From the NCBI GenBank assembly GCA_023229175.1, contig JALNZV010000010.1, positions 1 through 64,000 of the forward strand: a stretch of DNA of 64,000 nt, given 5' to 3'. The notes beneath the pieces are model-generated. The model worked only from the letters and a program-made list of their open reading frames with translations, made no database searches and was not told the origin of the DNA. Positions 1 to 7,218 of this stretch are shown piece after piece (positions within the stretch are counted from its first letter, which is position 1; the number at the start of each line of letters is the position of its first letter). A program made the translations under genes and the position numbers. The DNA comes from Tissierellaceae bacterium (GTDB lineage Bacteria > Bacillota > Clostridia > Tissierellales > Tissierellaceae).

Positions 1-34
1 AGGGTAAGGAAGCCTGATAGAATATAAATTGCTG

Positions 35-61
35 TGGCAGGCCACAATCTCAGGCCTGCCA
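35..61. terminator. GC-rich hairpin at window edge
   Basis: A perfect 9-bp inverted repeat (TGGCAGGCC / GGCCTGCCA) with a 9-nt loop. It is followed only by a short T-rich stretch, so it is a plausible but weak rho-independent terminator for a gene to the left of the window. Confidence 0.4.
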
Positions 62-66
62 TAGTT

Positions 67-153
67 TGGTCTAGTATCGGGCACTAGCTGGCCTAATACT
101 AGGCACTAGTTGGTCTGAAAATAGGCATAGGTGGTCTAATATGAAGGCAATAC
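67..153. repeat. Degenerate 22-bp tandem repeat, about four units
   Basis: Units begin at 67, 89, 111 and 132, each opening with TGGYCT and carrying a (TA)GGCA core. The first two units differ at only a few positions; the third is 21 bp and more diverged. The repeat lies between the edge hairpin and the yjfB-like gene and contains no ORF. Its function is unknown. Confidence 0.7.
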
Positions 154-236
154 TCAACCCAATATAAAAACTATCTACAACTTGTCAGTTTAGCTTTCTA
201 ATGTCGGGGTAACAACAAATAAGGGAGGCCAATTCT

Positions 237-434
237 ATGGATGTAGCGGGCTTGTCAGTAGTTATGAATCAGGGCAGTGCATCAACTCAAGCAGGAGTTT
301 CTGTTTTAAAAATGGCAATGGATATGGCAGAGCTACAATCTGCACAGATGACTCAAATCATGGAAATCAGTACAGAGATAATGGAAAAGTCAGTAAATAC
401 ACATTTAGGTGGAAATATCGATATAAAAGTCTAA
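237..434 (+). CDS. YjfB family protein (putative motility-associated)
   Basis: A 65-residue protein of the small YjfB family found in many flagellated Firmicutes. The family role is not firmly established; it is usually annotated as a putative motility protein. The protein is Met- and Gln-rich, almost entirely helical, and has no signal peptide or membrane segment. It has the usual pattern of a Ser/Gln-rich N-terminal part and a helix in which MAMDMAELQ can be read, ending in a short polar tail. A good ribosome site (GGGAGG) precedes the ATG. It stands alone, downstream of a tandem repeat and upstream of a toxin-antitoxin operon. No clear sigma-D promoter was found upstream. Confidence 0.7.
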   Translation: MDVAGLSVVMNQGSASTQAGVSVLKMAMDMAELQSAQMTQIMEISTEIMEKSVNTHLGGNIDIKV

Positions 435-482
435 GATTCTTTACTAGGGTCTTTTTCATTCAAATAATATTTATTAACTTTA

Positions 483-511
483 GTGACAATACATCAAATA
501 TGGTGTATAAT
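483..511 (+). promoter_or_regulatory. Promoter and probable operator of the toxin-antitoxin operon
   Basis: A -35 box GTGACA (483-488) and a -10 box TATAAT (506-511) are separated by exactly 17 nt. An inverted repeat, ATACATCA-N4-TGGTGTAT (489-508, one wobble position), fills the spacer. This is the arrangement expected for autorepression by an XRE-type antitoxin. The promoter match is seen in the sequence; the operator role is inferred. Confidence 0.6.
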
Positions 512-562
512 AATATTAACAACCACCGTATATCAAAAAATGTTTTAGGGAGAATAATATTA

Positions 563-889
563 ATGAAGATACACTCATACTTTACTTCTGGAGGTAAGGA
601 TTTAATTAAAGTATATCTTGATAATTTACCAAAGTCTGAAAAGGCAGAAGGATATTTTATTTTAGAAATGCTTGAAACACAGGGAGCAGTATATTTTGAT
701 AATTTGAATACAAGACAAATAGAGGGGAAGATTTGGGAGATAAAATTTAGAAGGCACAACAGGATATTTTATGTTCTATTAGATGAAGAAAGTTTATATC
801 TTTTACATGCTTGTAAAAAGCAAAAAGGTAAGGCAGAGAAATATGAATTAGATAAGGCGAGAAACAGAGCTAAGGAGATTTTATTATAA
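563..889 (+). CDS. HigB/RelE-type toxin (phage Gp49-like)
   Basis: A 108-residue type II toxin of the RelE/HigB superfamily, known as ribosome-dependent mRNA endoribonucleases. The sequence shows the family pattern: a helical N-terminal half, then a beta-rich core with KIWEIKFRRHNRIFYVLL, a histidine-containing strand (LLHACKKQ), and a C-terminal helix in which A.NRA..I can be read. The open frame extends 21 codons further upstream, but the ATG at 563 is chosen because AGGGAG precedes it at a good distance and the alignment to the family starts there. The stop lies 17 nt before the antitoxin ATG, so the order is toxin first, as in higBA operons. Confidence 0.8.
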   Translation: MKIHSYFTSGGKDLIKVYLDNLPKSEKAEGYFILEMLETQGAVYFDNLNTRQIEGKIWEIKFRRHNRIFYVLLDEESLYLLHACKKQKGKAEKYELDKARNRAKEILL

Positions 890-906
890 AGAAGGGAGAG
901 ATACCT

Positions 907-1191
907 ATGGCATTTAAGAGGATTGATGTTAAGTCAGCTGTGGAAGAAGAAAGAATGGATAAAGAATTTGACTCTGAATATAAGAAAATAAGGCAGGAAT
1001 ATAAATTGATTGAAAAGCTTGTGGAAGCAAGAAAGGCAAAGGATATAACACAGAAGGAATTAGCGGAGTTAGTAGGTGTATCTCAACAGGCAATATCAAG
1101 ATTGGAATTAGAGAAGCATATTCCTAAGATGGATACCTTTATAAAGATATTAGATGGACTAGACCTAGAGTTGACTATAGTATCCAAGTAG
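907..1191 (+). CDS. HigA-type antitoxin, XRE-family regulator
   Basis: A 94-residue DNA-binding antitoxin that should neutralise the toxin encoded just upstream and repress the operon. Residues about 35-90 form a classic XRE/Cro helix-turn-helix (KDITQKELAELVGVSQQAISRLE), and the N-terminal 30 residues are charged and probably contact the toxin. The ribosome site is AGGGAGAG. The gene is co-transcribed with the toxin from the promoter at 483-511. The last residues (LDLELTIVSK) are typical of HigA partners of Gp49-like toxins. Confidence 0.85.
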   Translation: MAFKRIDVKSAVEEERMDKEFDSEYKKIRQEYKLIEKLVEARKAKDITQKELAELVGVSQQAISRLELEKHIPKMDTFIKILDGLDLELTIVSK

Positions 1192-1250
1192 TTACTAAAG
1201 ATATCAAGCATACCTATTAGTCATTTATGAAGAATAGGTATTAGTTTAAA

Positions 1251-1350
1251 CCAAAGGGGGCATCCGGGGGTACAAAGATTATTTGTAGCCTGGGGGGCTA
1301 AATACCTGCACCCTTTAGGACTGTGAACCGCCGCCTCCTCACGCACGAAA
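1251..1350 (+). other. GC-rich structured non-coding segment upstream of the Rpn remnant
   Basis: This stretch is much more G/C-rich than its surroundings and has no ORF. A closing stem can be drawn between 1251-1262 and 1307-1319 (about 11 bp with one bulge and one mismatch). Inside it are TACAAA-N5-TTTGTA (1271-1287) and TAGCC-N5-GGCTA (1286-1300), which overlap and would be alternatives. A C-rich tail follows up to about 1344. It could be a structured RNA leader or the end of a mobile element; I do not recognise it as a known class. Confidence 0.4.
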
Positions 1351-1400
1351 TTTTATGGTATTATATAAGTAGAAGGATAAATAAACTTTGGAGGTAAAGA

Positions 1401-1785
1401 ATGAGAACTTTAGACCCCATGTTGGGTTTAATTTTCAAGGAGTGAGGTCATGGCTAGAGCAATAAATAAGCTGCAAGAAATATCTGCAGATGAAAAGATG
1501 AGAGAAGCCTATAGAGCAAGAGAAAAAGCTAGATTAGATATGGTATCCAAATTAAAATATGCAAGAAGACAAGGAAGAGAAGAGGGAAAAGAAGAAGGCA
1601 AAAAAGAAGGCAAAGTAATAGGCATGGAAGAAGGCAAAGTAATAGGTATAGAGGAAGGCAAAAAACAAAGAGACCAGGAATTGGCAAAAAAACTTCTAGC
1701 AGATGGTCTAGATATAGAATTAGTGGCAAAATATACAGACCTAAGTCTAGAGGAAGTAAAGGACATAGCAGGTAATATGGAATGA
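1401..1785 (+). pseudogene. Decayed Rpn-family recombination-promoting nuclease
   Basis: A 14-codon ORF at 1401-1445 encodes a peptide resembling the N-terminus of Rpn (PD-(D/E)XK) nucleases, which begin with an L-x-P...FK pattern. It stops, and four bases later an ATG at 1450 opens a 111-codon frame that matches only the C-terminal part of that family: charged helix, repeated EEGK/EGKVIG units, then a DGLDIELVAKYTDLSLEEVK helical tail. The whole catalytic middle is missing, so this looks like an internal deletion that joined the two ends. The 1401 ORF has a GGAGG site. A 24-bp direct repeat (1606-1629 and 1630-1653) underlies the EGK repeats. The shorter product could still be made, but nuclease activity is not expected. 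Confidence 0.65.
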
Positions 1786-1817
1786 GACATTCTTCAGATA
1801 TATATTATAAGTGTGAT

Positions 1818-1855
1818 AGACCTATGGGCAATAAAACCTATAGGTCTAACTAAAT
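1818..1855 (+). terminator. Terminator-like hairpin after the Rpn remnant
   Basis: AGACCTAT..GG pairs with CC.ATAGGTCT (1818-1847, about 11 bp with one wobble), followed by an A/T-rich run. The T tract is weak. The 180 bases that follow, up to the end of darT, hold no gene I can support. Confidence 0.45.
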
Positions 1856-2030
1856 TTTATTCATCGTAGATGTCATCAATGCCTACAGAGGATTTTTCTC
1901 CAGCAGCTATAGCATTGGCGGAAAAGGCCTATATTTGGCTATGGTAAATGCATAGCTAAGTAGATAATTGGGTGTGTAAATAATTTAGGTAAGCTAATAA
2001 CTTAAATTTATATATAAAGATATAGTTAAA

Positions 2031-3056
2031 CTATATTATTTCAAATTCCCTTATTTGAATTATATTATTATACATCAAATAATTATCAAATCGTACATCT
2101 AATAATGCATAATTTTTATTAATCTTTGTTTTTGGCGTAAAGCTTATTCTTAAAACTTCTCTATAATCAATAGTTGCTGAACCAGAAGATCTACCTAAAA
2201 CCTCTAAATTATTCCCTAACCAGGTGATATGAATTTGAATGTCTACATCTATTCTATTATTAGAAAATCGATTATATCTATTATTGCTATCATTTAGTTC
2301 TAGATAAAGTGTTCCATCGATAAACCCTACCTTTCTAATAAATATTCCATTATTATAAAATATATCTATCTCTGGCTTATAACTTATTATATTTTTATAT
2401 TTATTATATTTTTCATTTGAAGTTTTTTTCAACATATATAATAAGGTTTGCTTTTCAGCAATACTTCTACAGGCAATTCCCCTGATAAGATTTGAAATTG
2501 GAATGCCGTCTTGTCTAATTACTTCAGTATGTCTAAATTGTTTAATATCACTTCCAGGTGGAAATGATCCATTATGAAATATTTTTTCAAAATTCAACTT
2601 AGAAAATTGTTCTTCTCCACTTAATAATAACGAATTATCAATATGATGACCAGCTAAACCCTTTTCAACAAATTGGACTCCATCTAATGATAAAACTTTT
2701 TCTGCATCTAAAAAAAAGAAAACTGGTACCGGGCAATTAGCATTGATTCCTTGGTCTCTGATAGCTTCTGGTTTATATCCTTCGTTATGAAATTGGGTCG
2801 GAGTCTTAGGGCGCATATATAATCTTGCATATCTTAACACCATTTCATCTGTAATCTCTATTACATTTGAACTAGCATTATCAGAAGTCATTAGATTTTC
2901 ATCACTCGCCAACTTTCTACCAAAGATATATTCTTTATCAATAATACTGATTGCATTGTGCACATCTGTAAAATGATATAAATATAATGGCCACCAATTA
3001 ATACTTTTATTAAGCTTTGCCCTTTCCCCCTCAATTATTTTTCTATAACTCATCAT
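2031..3056 (-). CDS. darT: DarT-like DNA ADP-ribosyltransferase toxin
   Basis: A 341-residue protein whose N-terminal 215 residues match the DarT (DUF4433) family, which uses NAD+ to ADP-ribosylate a base in single-stranded DNA and thereby blocks replication. Family marks visible are LYHFTDVHNAISIID near the N-terminus (NAD-binding His), a central Tyr/Arg-rich segment (YARLYMRPKTPTQFH) and QFRHTEVIRQDGIP, which contains the expected catalytic Glu of the H-x-E motif. Typical DarT proteins are about 210 residues. This one has roughly 125 extra residues at the C-terminus that look beta-rich and that I do not recognise. The frame could begin at TTG 3059, but ATG 3056 or 3053 fits the GGTGA site better. 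It lies 14 nt downstream of darG in the same operon. Confidence 0.75.
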   Translation of the reverse strand: MMSYRKIIEGERAKLNKSINWWPLYLYHFTDVHNAISIIDKEYIFGRKLASDENLMTSDNASSNVIEITDEMVLRYARLYMRPKTPTQFHNEGYKPEAIRDQGINANCPVPVFFFLDAEKVLSLDGVQFVEKGLAGHHIDNSLLLSGEEQFSKLNFEKIFHNGSFPPGSDIKQFRHTEVIRQDGIPISNLIRGIACRSIAEKQTLLYMLKKTSNEKYNKYKNIISYKPEIDIFYNNGIFIRKVGFIDGTLYLELNDSNNRYNRFSNNRIDVDIQIHITWLGNNLEVLGRSSGSATIDYREVLRISFTPKTKINKNYALLDVRFDNYLMYNNIIQIREFEII

Positions 3057-3070
3057 CAAATTTCACCGTC

Positions 3071-3925
3071 CTATGAACTCGTATACTGATATCCATTACT
3101 AGTTTTGATGGAATTGATTCCATTATTCGTTATTATAATGGGTTGCACATAATTTAGCCGTTTTAGTATGTCTAACATTATGAGACTATATCTTGCAAAC
3201 CTTTCGGGTAAGCTGTTTATATCGATAATCCCTACATTTCTAATGTAATTCCAAAAATCAAATAAGTCTTCTTCTGGTATGATTATTTCATCATCACTGA
3301 CTAAATGGATACTGTCATCCTGCCAAGATACATGCTTTAATAAACTACCATTTATTAAATGATTATTGTTTTCGTTAATAGTTTTTTGTAGTTCTTCTTT
3401 TAAAAAGTTAAATCCAATTGATTCAGTATTATTTCTTAACCACTTTTCAATTTCTAATGTTTTTTTATGTTCAGGTGTTGATGGTTTGTAATTATCTAAA
3501 TATATATAAACATGAATTGGAAGATTCTTTAAATATTTTTCCATTAAGGGTCTAACTTCTTCCCAATCTAAACCACCATTGCCACATCCTAGCTTCGGGA
3601 ATGCAATAGATTCAATCCCTAATTTTTCGTAGGATTGCACAAATTTTTCTAACCCTTGCTCTATATCTGCGATTTTAGAAGGTGAGCGCCAATGTTTTTT
3701 TGTTGGGAAAAGTAGAATCCACTTTTCATCTTTTTTCCACAATAAGAGTTTACCAATACCAAAAGATTTATCATCGCATTTACTTTGATATAGGTTGAAC
3801 ATTTCGGGATATCTTTTTTTAAACTCTAGAGCTATACCCTTCCCCATAACTCCAACTGTATTCACCGTATTCACTAAAACTTGTGCTGGACTACTGAACA
3901 AGTCACCTCTGATATAGGTAAGCAT
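3071..3925 (-). CDS. darG: DarG-like macrodomain antitoxin
   Basis: A 284-residue protein with an N-terminal macrodomain (about 1-150). The ADP-ribose-binding loops are visible as GDLFSSPAQVLVNTVNTVGVMGKGIA and IAFPKLGCGNGGLDWEEV. DarG macrodomains remove ADP-ribose from DNA and so reverse DarT. The remaining 130 residues form a separate C-terminal region, matching the DarG layout in which this part binds and neutralises DarT. A strong GGAGGAAG site precedes the ATG. Transcription order is antitoxin then toxin. An inverted repeat at 3949-3972 lies in the upstream region and may be an operator. Confidence 0.8.
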   Translation of the reverse strand: MLTYIRGDLFSSPAQVLVNTVNTVGVMGKGIALEFKKRYPEMFNLYQSKCDDKSFGIGKLLLWKKDEKWILLFPTKKHWRSPSKIADIEQGLEKFVQSYEKLGIESIAFPKLGCGNGGLDWEEVRPLMEKYLKNLPIHVYIYLDNYKPSTPEHKKTLEIEKWLRNNTESIGFNFLKEELQKTINENNNHLINGSLLKHVSWQDDSIHLVSDDEIIIPEEDLFDFWNYIRNVGIIDINSLPERFARYSLIMLDILKRLNYVQPIIITNNGINSIKTSNGYQYTSS

Positions 3926-3948
3926 TTAACTTCCTCCTTATTGTAAAT

Positions 3949-3972
3949 AAATGATTCAATTAAACATCATTT
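3949..3972. promoter_or_regulatory. Inverted repeat upstream of darG
   Basis: AAATGAT-N10-ATCATTT lies 24 nt before the darG start codon in a very A/T-rich promoter region. It could be an autoregulatory operator, but short A/T palindromes are frequent in this genome. Confidence 0.25.
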
Positions 3973-4120
3973 TATAAATTGATATTTATATTATATCCTA
4001 TATAGTTATTCATAACAACTTAAGCACTTGGATTTGGCCAAAAAAGCAAAAGTATAGGAAGGATTAATATTAAAATTAGGTAGACAATGGAAGCTGTCAA
4101 TGAAATAAAAGGGATAAGAT

Positions 4121-4144
4121 AAGGACAAGGTTCCCCTTGTCCTT
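4121..4144 (-). terminator. Terminator of the HDOD/chemoreceptor operon
   Basis: A perfect 10-bp stem (AAGGACAAGG / CCTTGTCCTT) with a 4-nt loop overlaps the HDOD stop codon. On the minus strand it is followed by a T-rich stretch. Confidence 0.7.
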
Positions 4145-4985
4145 AAAAACTATCTGTATCCTTAATCAAATCCGACACAGCGGATATAATATTCTGTACT
4201 TCCATTTCGTCAAGGCCCAAAGTATTCAGGGCAGTTTCGGAGAAGTTGTAGCTAAGACCGTCTAGGCCAATTCCCACCCCCATCATCATGGTCATTGCAT
4301 CTGCAATATGTACTATGGAGACCAAAACGGGGTTTATATTCGATAAGTCTGGAGTATGGTGGTACTTAATGGCATCTATTAAAACTGCAGGTAAATTCCA
4401 CTTTTCTGCCACAATTCCACCTATTTCAGCGTGGTCGTATCCAAATATTTCGTTTTCCGCGTCGAGAAATGTAACTCCTTCGCTGCTGACCTTAGATAGT
4501 ACCTCCTTAAATTCACTTTCCATATGTTCATTTAATATTGTCTTTCCTATATCTCTTAAAAGTCCAGCGATATAGGCTTCTTCGGGATTTGGATATTTTA
4601 GTTCCCTTGCGATATATCTAGATATAATTGCACAGGTTTGTGATTGGTTCCAAAGCTGTTTTTCTTCTAAAGAATATCCCTTAAACTCACCTGACATATA
4701 GTCTTTTGCCATTGATGCTAAGGCAATTCCCTTAATCGCTTGAAATCCAAGGAGTACAGTAGCTTCAGAAATAGTAGATATTCGTCTTGCGTATCCATAA
4801 TAGGCGGAGTTTGCAAGGCGGAGAATTTTACTCGTCAAGGCTTGATCACGTAAAACTAATTTTTCTACGTCTGTTACTGTGGAGTCTGGATTATCTGTCA
4901 GGCCAATAATTCTCGTTATAATTTCAGGTATGGCCTTCACATCCTCAATTTTGTGGGTAATATATTCTAGTGTCAATAGGCTCAT
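4143..4985 (-). CDS. HDOD domain protein
   Basis: A 280-residue cytoplasmic protein made almost entirely of one HDOD domain, a catalytically dead relative of HD phosphohydrolases found in signalling proteins. The sequence shows the family pattern IPEIITRIIGLTDNPDSTVTDVEKLVLRD (abbreviated), then LTSKILRLANSAYYG and a degenerate metal site where the usual HDIGK reads RDIGK. KYHHTP and HIADAM follow near the C-terminus. It lies 74 nt downstream of a soluble chemoreceptor in the same orientation, so a role in chemotaxis or c-di-GMP-type signalling is likely but not shown. Confidence 0.85.
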   Translation of the reverse strand: MSLLTLEYITHKIEDVKAIPEIITRIIGLTDNPDSTVTDVEKLVLRDQALTSKILRLANSAYYGYARRISTISEATVLLGFQAIKGIALASMAKDYMSGEFKGYSLEEKQLWNQSQTCAIISRYIARELKYPNPEEAYIAGLLRDIGKTILNEHMESEFKEVLSKVSSEGVTFLDAENEIFGYDHAEIGGIVAEKWNLPAVLIDAIKYHHTPDLSNINPVLVSIVHIADAMTMMMGVGIGLDGLSYNFSETALNTLGLDEMEVQNIISAVSDLIKDTDSF

Positions 4986-5059
4986 ATATTCTCCTCCTTC
5001 CAGTATTAATTACATTATACCCTATTTATCGACGATTATATATGAATACAAAGACTCAA

Positions 5060-5998
5060 TTATTTTTTTACCATATCTAATGTCTTTAGCAACTTTTGAC
5101 TTACAACTTCCGCTTCTTCTATGTGATTTACTAGGGCATCGCTGGCCTTGTCAAACATTTCTGTCGTTTTGGCAAAGTTTTTCAGCACATCCTCGCTTAA
5201 TACCTTCTGTTCTTCTATGGATTTTAATAATTCTTTTATTTCCATCTGCACATCTCGTACAAATTCCATGAGTACATTGATTTGATTAGAGGTGTTGTGG
5301 ATTTTCTCGAAACCTTCTTCAATCAGTTTTATATTGGTTTGATTCTCCGCAAAGGCTTCTGAGACCTCCTGCTGTATGGTTTTAGTCAATTCAGTAATAT
5401 TTACGGTACTATGCCTTGTGTTTTCAGCTAGCTTACGAATTTCATCGGCCACTACAGAAAAGCCCCTTCCTGCTTCTCCTGCACGTGCCGATTCGATGCT
5501 GGCATTTAAGGCCAATAGATTGGTTTGCTCTGATACGCTTTCTATGACCGTGACTATTTCCTCTATTTCCTTTGATCTGTCGCTCAATTGATTCATACTG
5601 AGGGATGTTTTTTTCGATTGCTCCCCTAAGGCATCAATCAAATCCCGTACTTGATCTACTGCTTCTTTTCCATCTTGGGATATATCCACCATTTCACTAG
5701 ATGTGGATATAAGTTCCTGACCCTTTGCCAAGACATCCTCTGATACGTCATGGGTCATTACAGTACTGTTTCTCACGATGTCAAATTCCTTTAATAATGA
5801 TTTGACCATATCACCTAAAACGTCGTGCTGATCGTTGACTATTTCGTGCTGCTCGATGGTCGACAACATTTCTTTATGCAGATTATTTAAGAATATTTGA
5901 AATTCATCATCCTTTTCACTAAGTTTACCGTTTAATTCGTCGATTTTATCCTTCAAAAGCTGAATTTCACCGTCATTTGACTTAAACAACGATATCAT
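5060..5998 (-). CDS. Soluble methyl-accepting chemotaxis protein
   Basis: A 312-residue receptor without membrane segments. The N-terminal 80 residues are coiled-coil ([18 protein letters not shown]), and the rest is a compact MCP signalling domain with the hairpin-tip sequence [38 protein letters not shown] (abbreviated), which binds CheA and CheW. The open frame reaches 6094, but the ATG at 5998 is chosen because GGAGGTG sits directly before it and the extra 32 residues resemble no MCP. It resembles short cytoplasmic receptors such as YfmS of Bacillus. It is transcribed divergently from the Wadjet operon and leads into the HDOD gene. Confidence 0.88.
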   Translation of the reverse strand: MISLFKSNDGEIQLLKDKIDELNGKLSEKDDEFQIFLNNLHKEMLSTIEQHEIVNDQHDVLGDMVKSLLKEFDIVRNSTVMTHDVSEDVLAKGQELISTSSEMVDISQDGKEAVDQVRDLIDALGEQSKKTSLSMNQLSDRSKEIEEIVTVIESVSEQTNLLALNASIESARAGEAGRGFSVVADEIRKLAENTRHSTVNITELTKTIQQEVSEAFAENQTNIKLIEEGFEKIHNTSNQINVLMEFVRDVQMEIKELLKSIEEQKVLSEDVLKNFAKTTEMFDKASDALVNHIEEAEVVSQKLLKTLDMVKK

Positions 5999-6147
5999 AT
6001 TATGCACCTCCAATTTTATTATATAGCTAAAGCACAAAGCCTGTCCTCGACTAATACATAAGTAAATTATATAGTAACTGGATATTTTAGTCAATTACCA
6101 CTAAACATTATCTTACAAATAATATATAATAGCTTTAAGGTGATAAA

Positions 6148-7218
6148 ATGGATAAAGTAGTGGGGAAATTCCTAGGGGAATTGAGAAAGAAAAACAGAAA
6201 AAGATTTAATTTGTTAGATCTGGAAGGCTATGTAATAAATATCCTGAAAGGAGAGAGCAATTACTTGAAAAAAGGGGGATATATTAGCTTTTCAAAGTCG
6301 TTGGTTCACCTTAGGGATAGGGGAGTCATAAAGGAGATAAAGTCATCGGATTACAATGGACTAAACCCACCCCTTAAACTTAAGTGGGAGCTGATGGAAG
6401 ATAGGGTAAAGCCCAATTGGGATAAATCTCGAATCCTAAAATACTCCGACCTTTTAGATTTGACTTACTATATCAATAATCCTTTATATCAGACGGAAAT
6501 GGAATGGGCCTATGTGGAGAATATCTACGAATTCTTAAAGTTGAGGGATACGAGAGAATGGGCAAGCCTTGAGGAAAGAAGTCTAGAACTTTTTTATGAT
6601 GAAAAGTTCCTAACAAAGAGAAAGGAAAGCCTCAAGGGGAAGTATGGCATATTGAAAAGGCTAAAGCTGTCCCACGAAGATTTAAAGATGAAGAGATATG
6701 GCGAGATGTTTATATATTGGAATAGAGGGACCAAGGAGATTAAAAATGTAATTATCCTTGAGAACCATTCTACATTCTTCTCATACAAAAGAATTGCTGA
6801 AAAAGGAAAGGCCATTTACGGGTTTCACCCCGACCTATTAATCTACGGAGAGGGGAAAAAGATTGAAAGTTCCTTTTCCTTTATGGAAGAAATTGCAGAT
6901 ATGCTTAAGGTAAAGGTCCTGTACTTTGGAGACATTGACTCCGAGGGATTTGGCATATATGCAAGGTTAAGGGAGAGGTATAAGGATGTGGACATTGGAC
7001 TCCAAAGTGATGCATATGTGGATTTAGTATCCCTTTGTCATAGGGATTATCCCAGCAATCAAAGGCAAAACCCCCTATATCTAGATTGTTTTTTAGAGGA
7101 AATGGAAAGCGTACTGAGTAAATTCCAAAGGGATAAACTGGTGGACATATGGGACAAAGGGTACAGGATACCTCAAGAATTGATCAACTATGAATACTTG
7201 CTAAGGGTGATTTCATGA
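6148..7218 (+). CDS. jetD: Wadjet JetD, Toprim-type nuclease subunit
   Basis: The 356-residue nuclease of a Wadjet anti-plasmid system. JetD cleaves DNA once the JetABC SMC complex has extruded a small circular molecule. The N-terminal half is a charged helical/winged-helix region. The C-terminal half is a Toprim fold related to topoisomerase VI: VIILENHSTF holds the conserved Glu (residue 205) and VLYFGDIDSEGFGIYARL holds the DxD metal pair (residues 262 and 264) with the typical GDIDxEG signature. The gene opens the operon after an AAGGTGA ribosome site and overlaps jetA by four bases. Placing jetD first is unlike the classical jetABCD order. Confidence 0.85.
   Translation: MDKVVGKFLGELRKKNRKRFNLLDLEGYVINILKGESNYLKKGGYISFSKSLVHLRDRGVIKEIKSSDYNGLNPPLKLKWELMEDRVKPNWDKSRILKYSDLLDLTYYINNPLYQTEMEWAYVENIYEFLKLRDTREWASLEERSLELFYDEKFLTKRKESLKGKYGILKRLKLSHEDLKMKRYGEMFIYWNRGTKEIKNVIILENHSTFFSYKRIAEKGKAIYGFHPDLLIYGEGKKIESSFSFMEEIADMLKVKVLYFGDIDSEGFGIYARLRERYKDVDIGLQSDAYVDLVSLCHRDYPSNQRQNPLYLDCFLEEMESVLSKFQRDKLVDIWDKGYRIPQELINYEYLLRVIS

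Noticed and set aside
1560..1680. CRISPR-like or satellite repeat
   Set aside because: The 24-bp repeat is coding (EGKVIG units of the Rpn tail) with no spacers, so it is a protein repeat.
1857..1931. Minus-strand 23-codon open stretch ending in DDIYDE that looks like a gene C-terminus
   Set aside because: It has a stop directly upstream and no recognisable family, so it cannot be supported as a gene or remnant.
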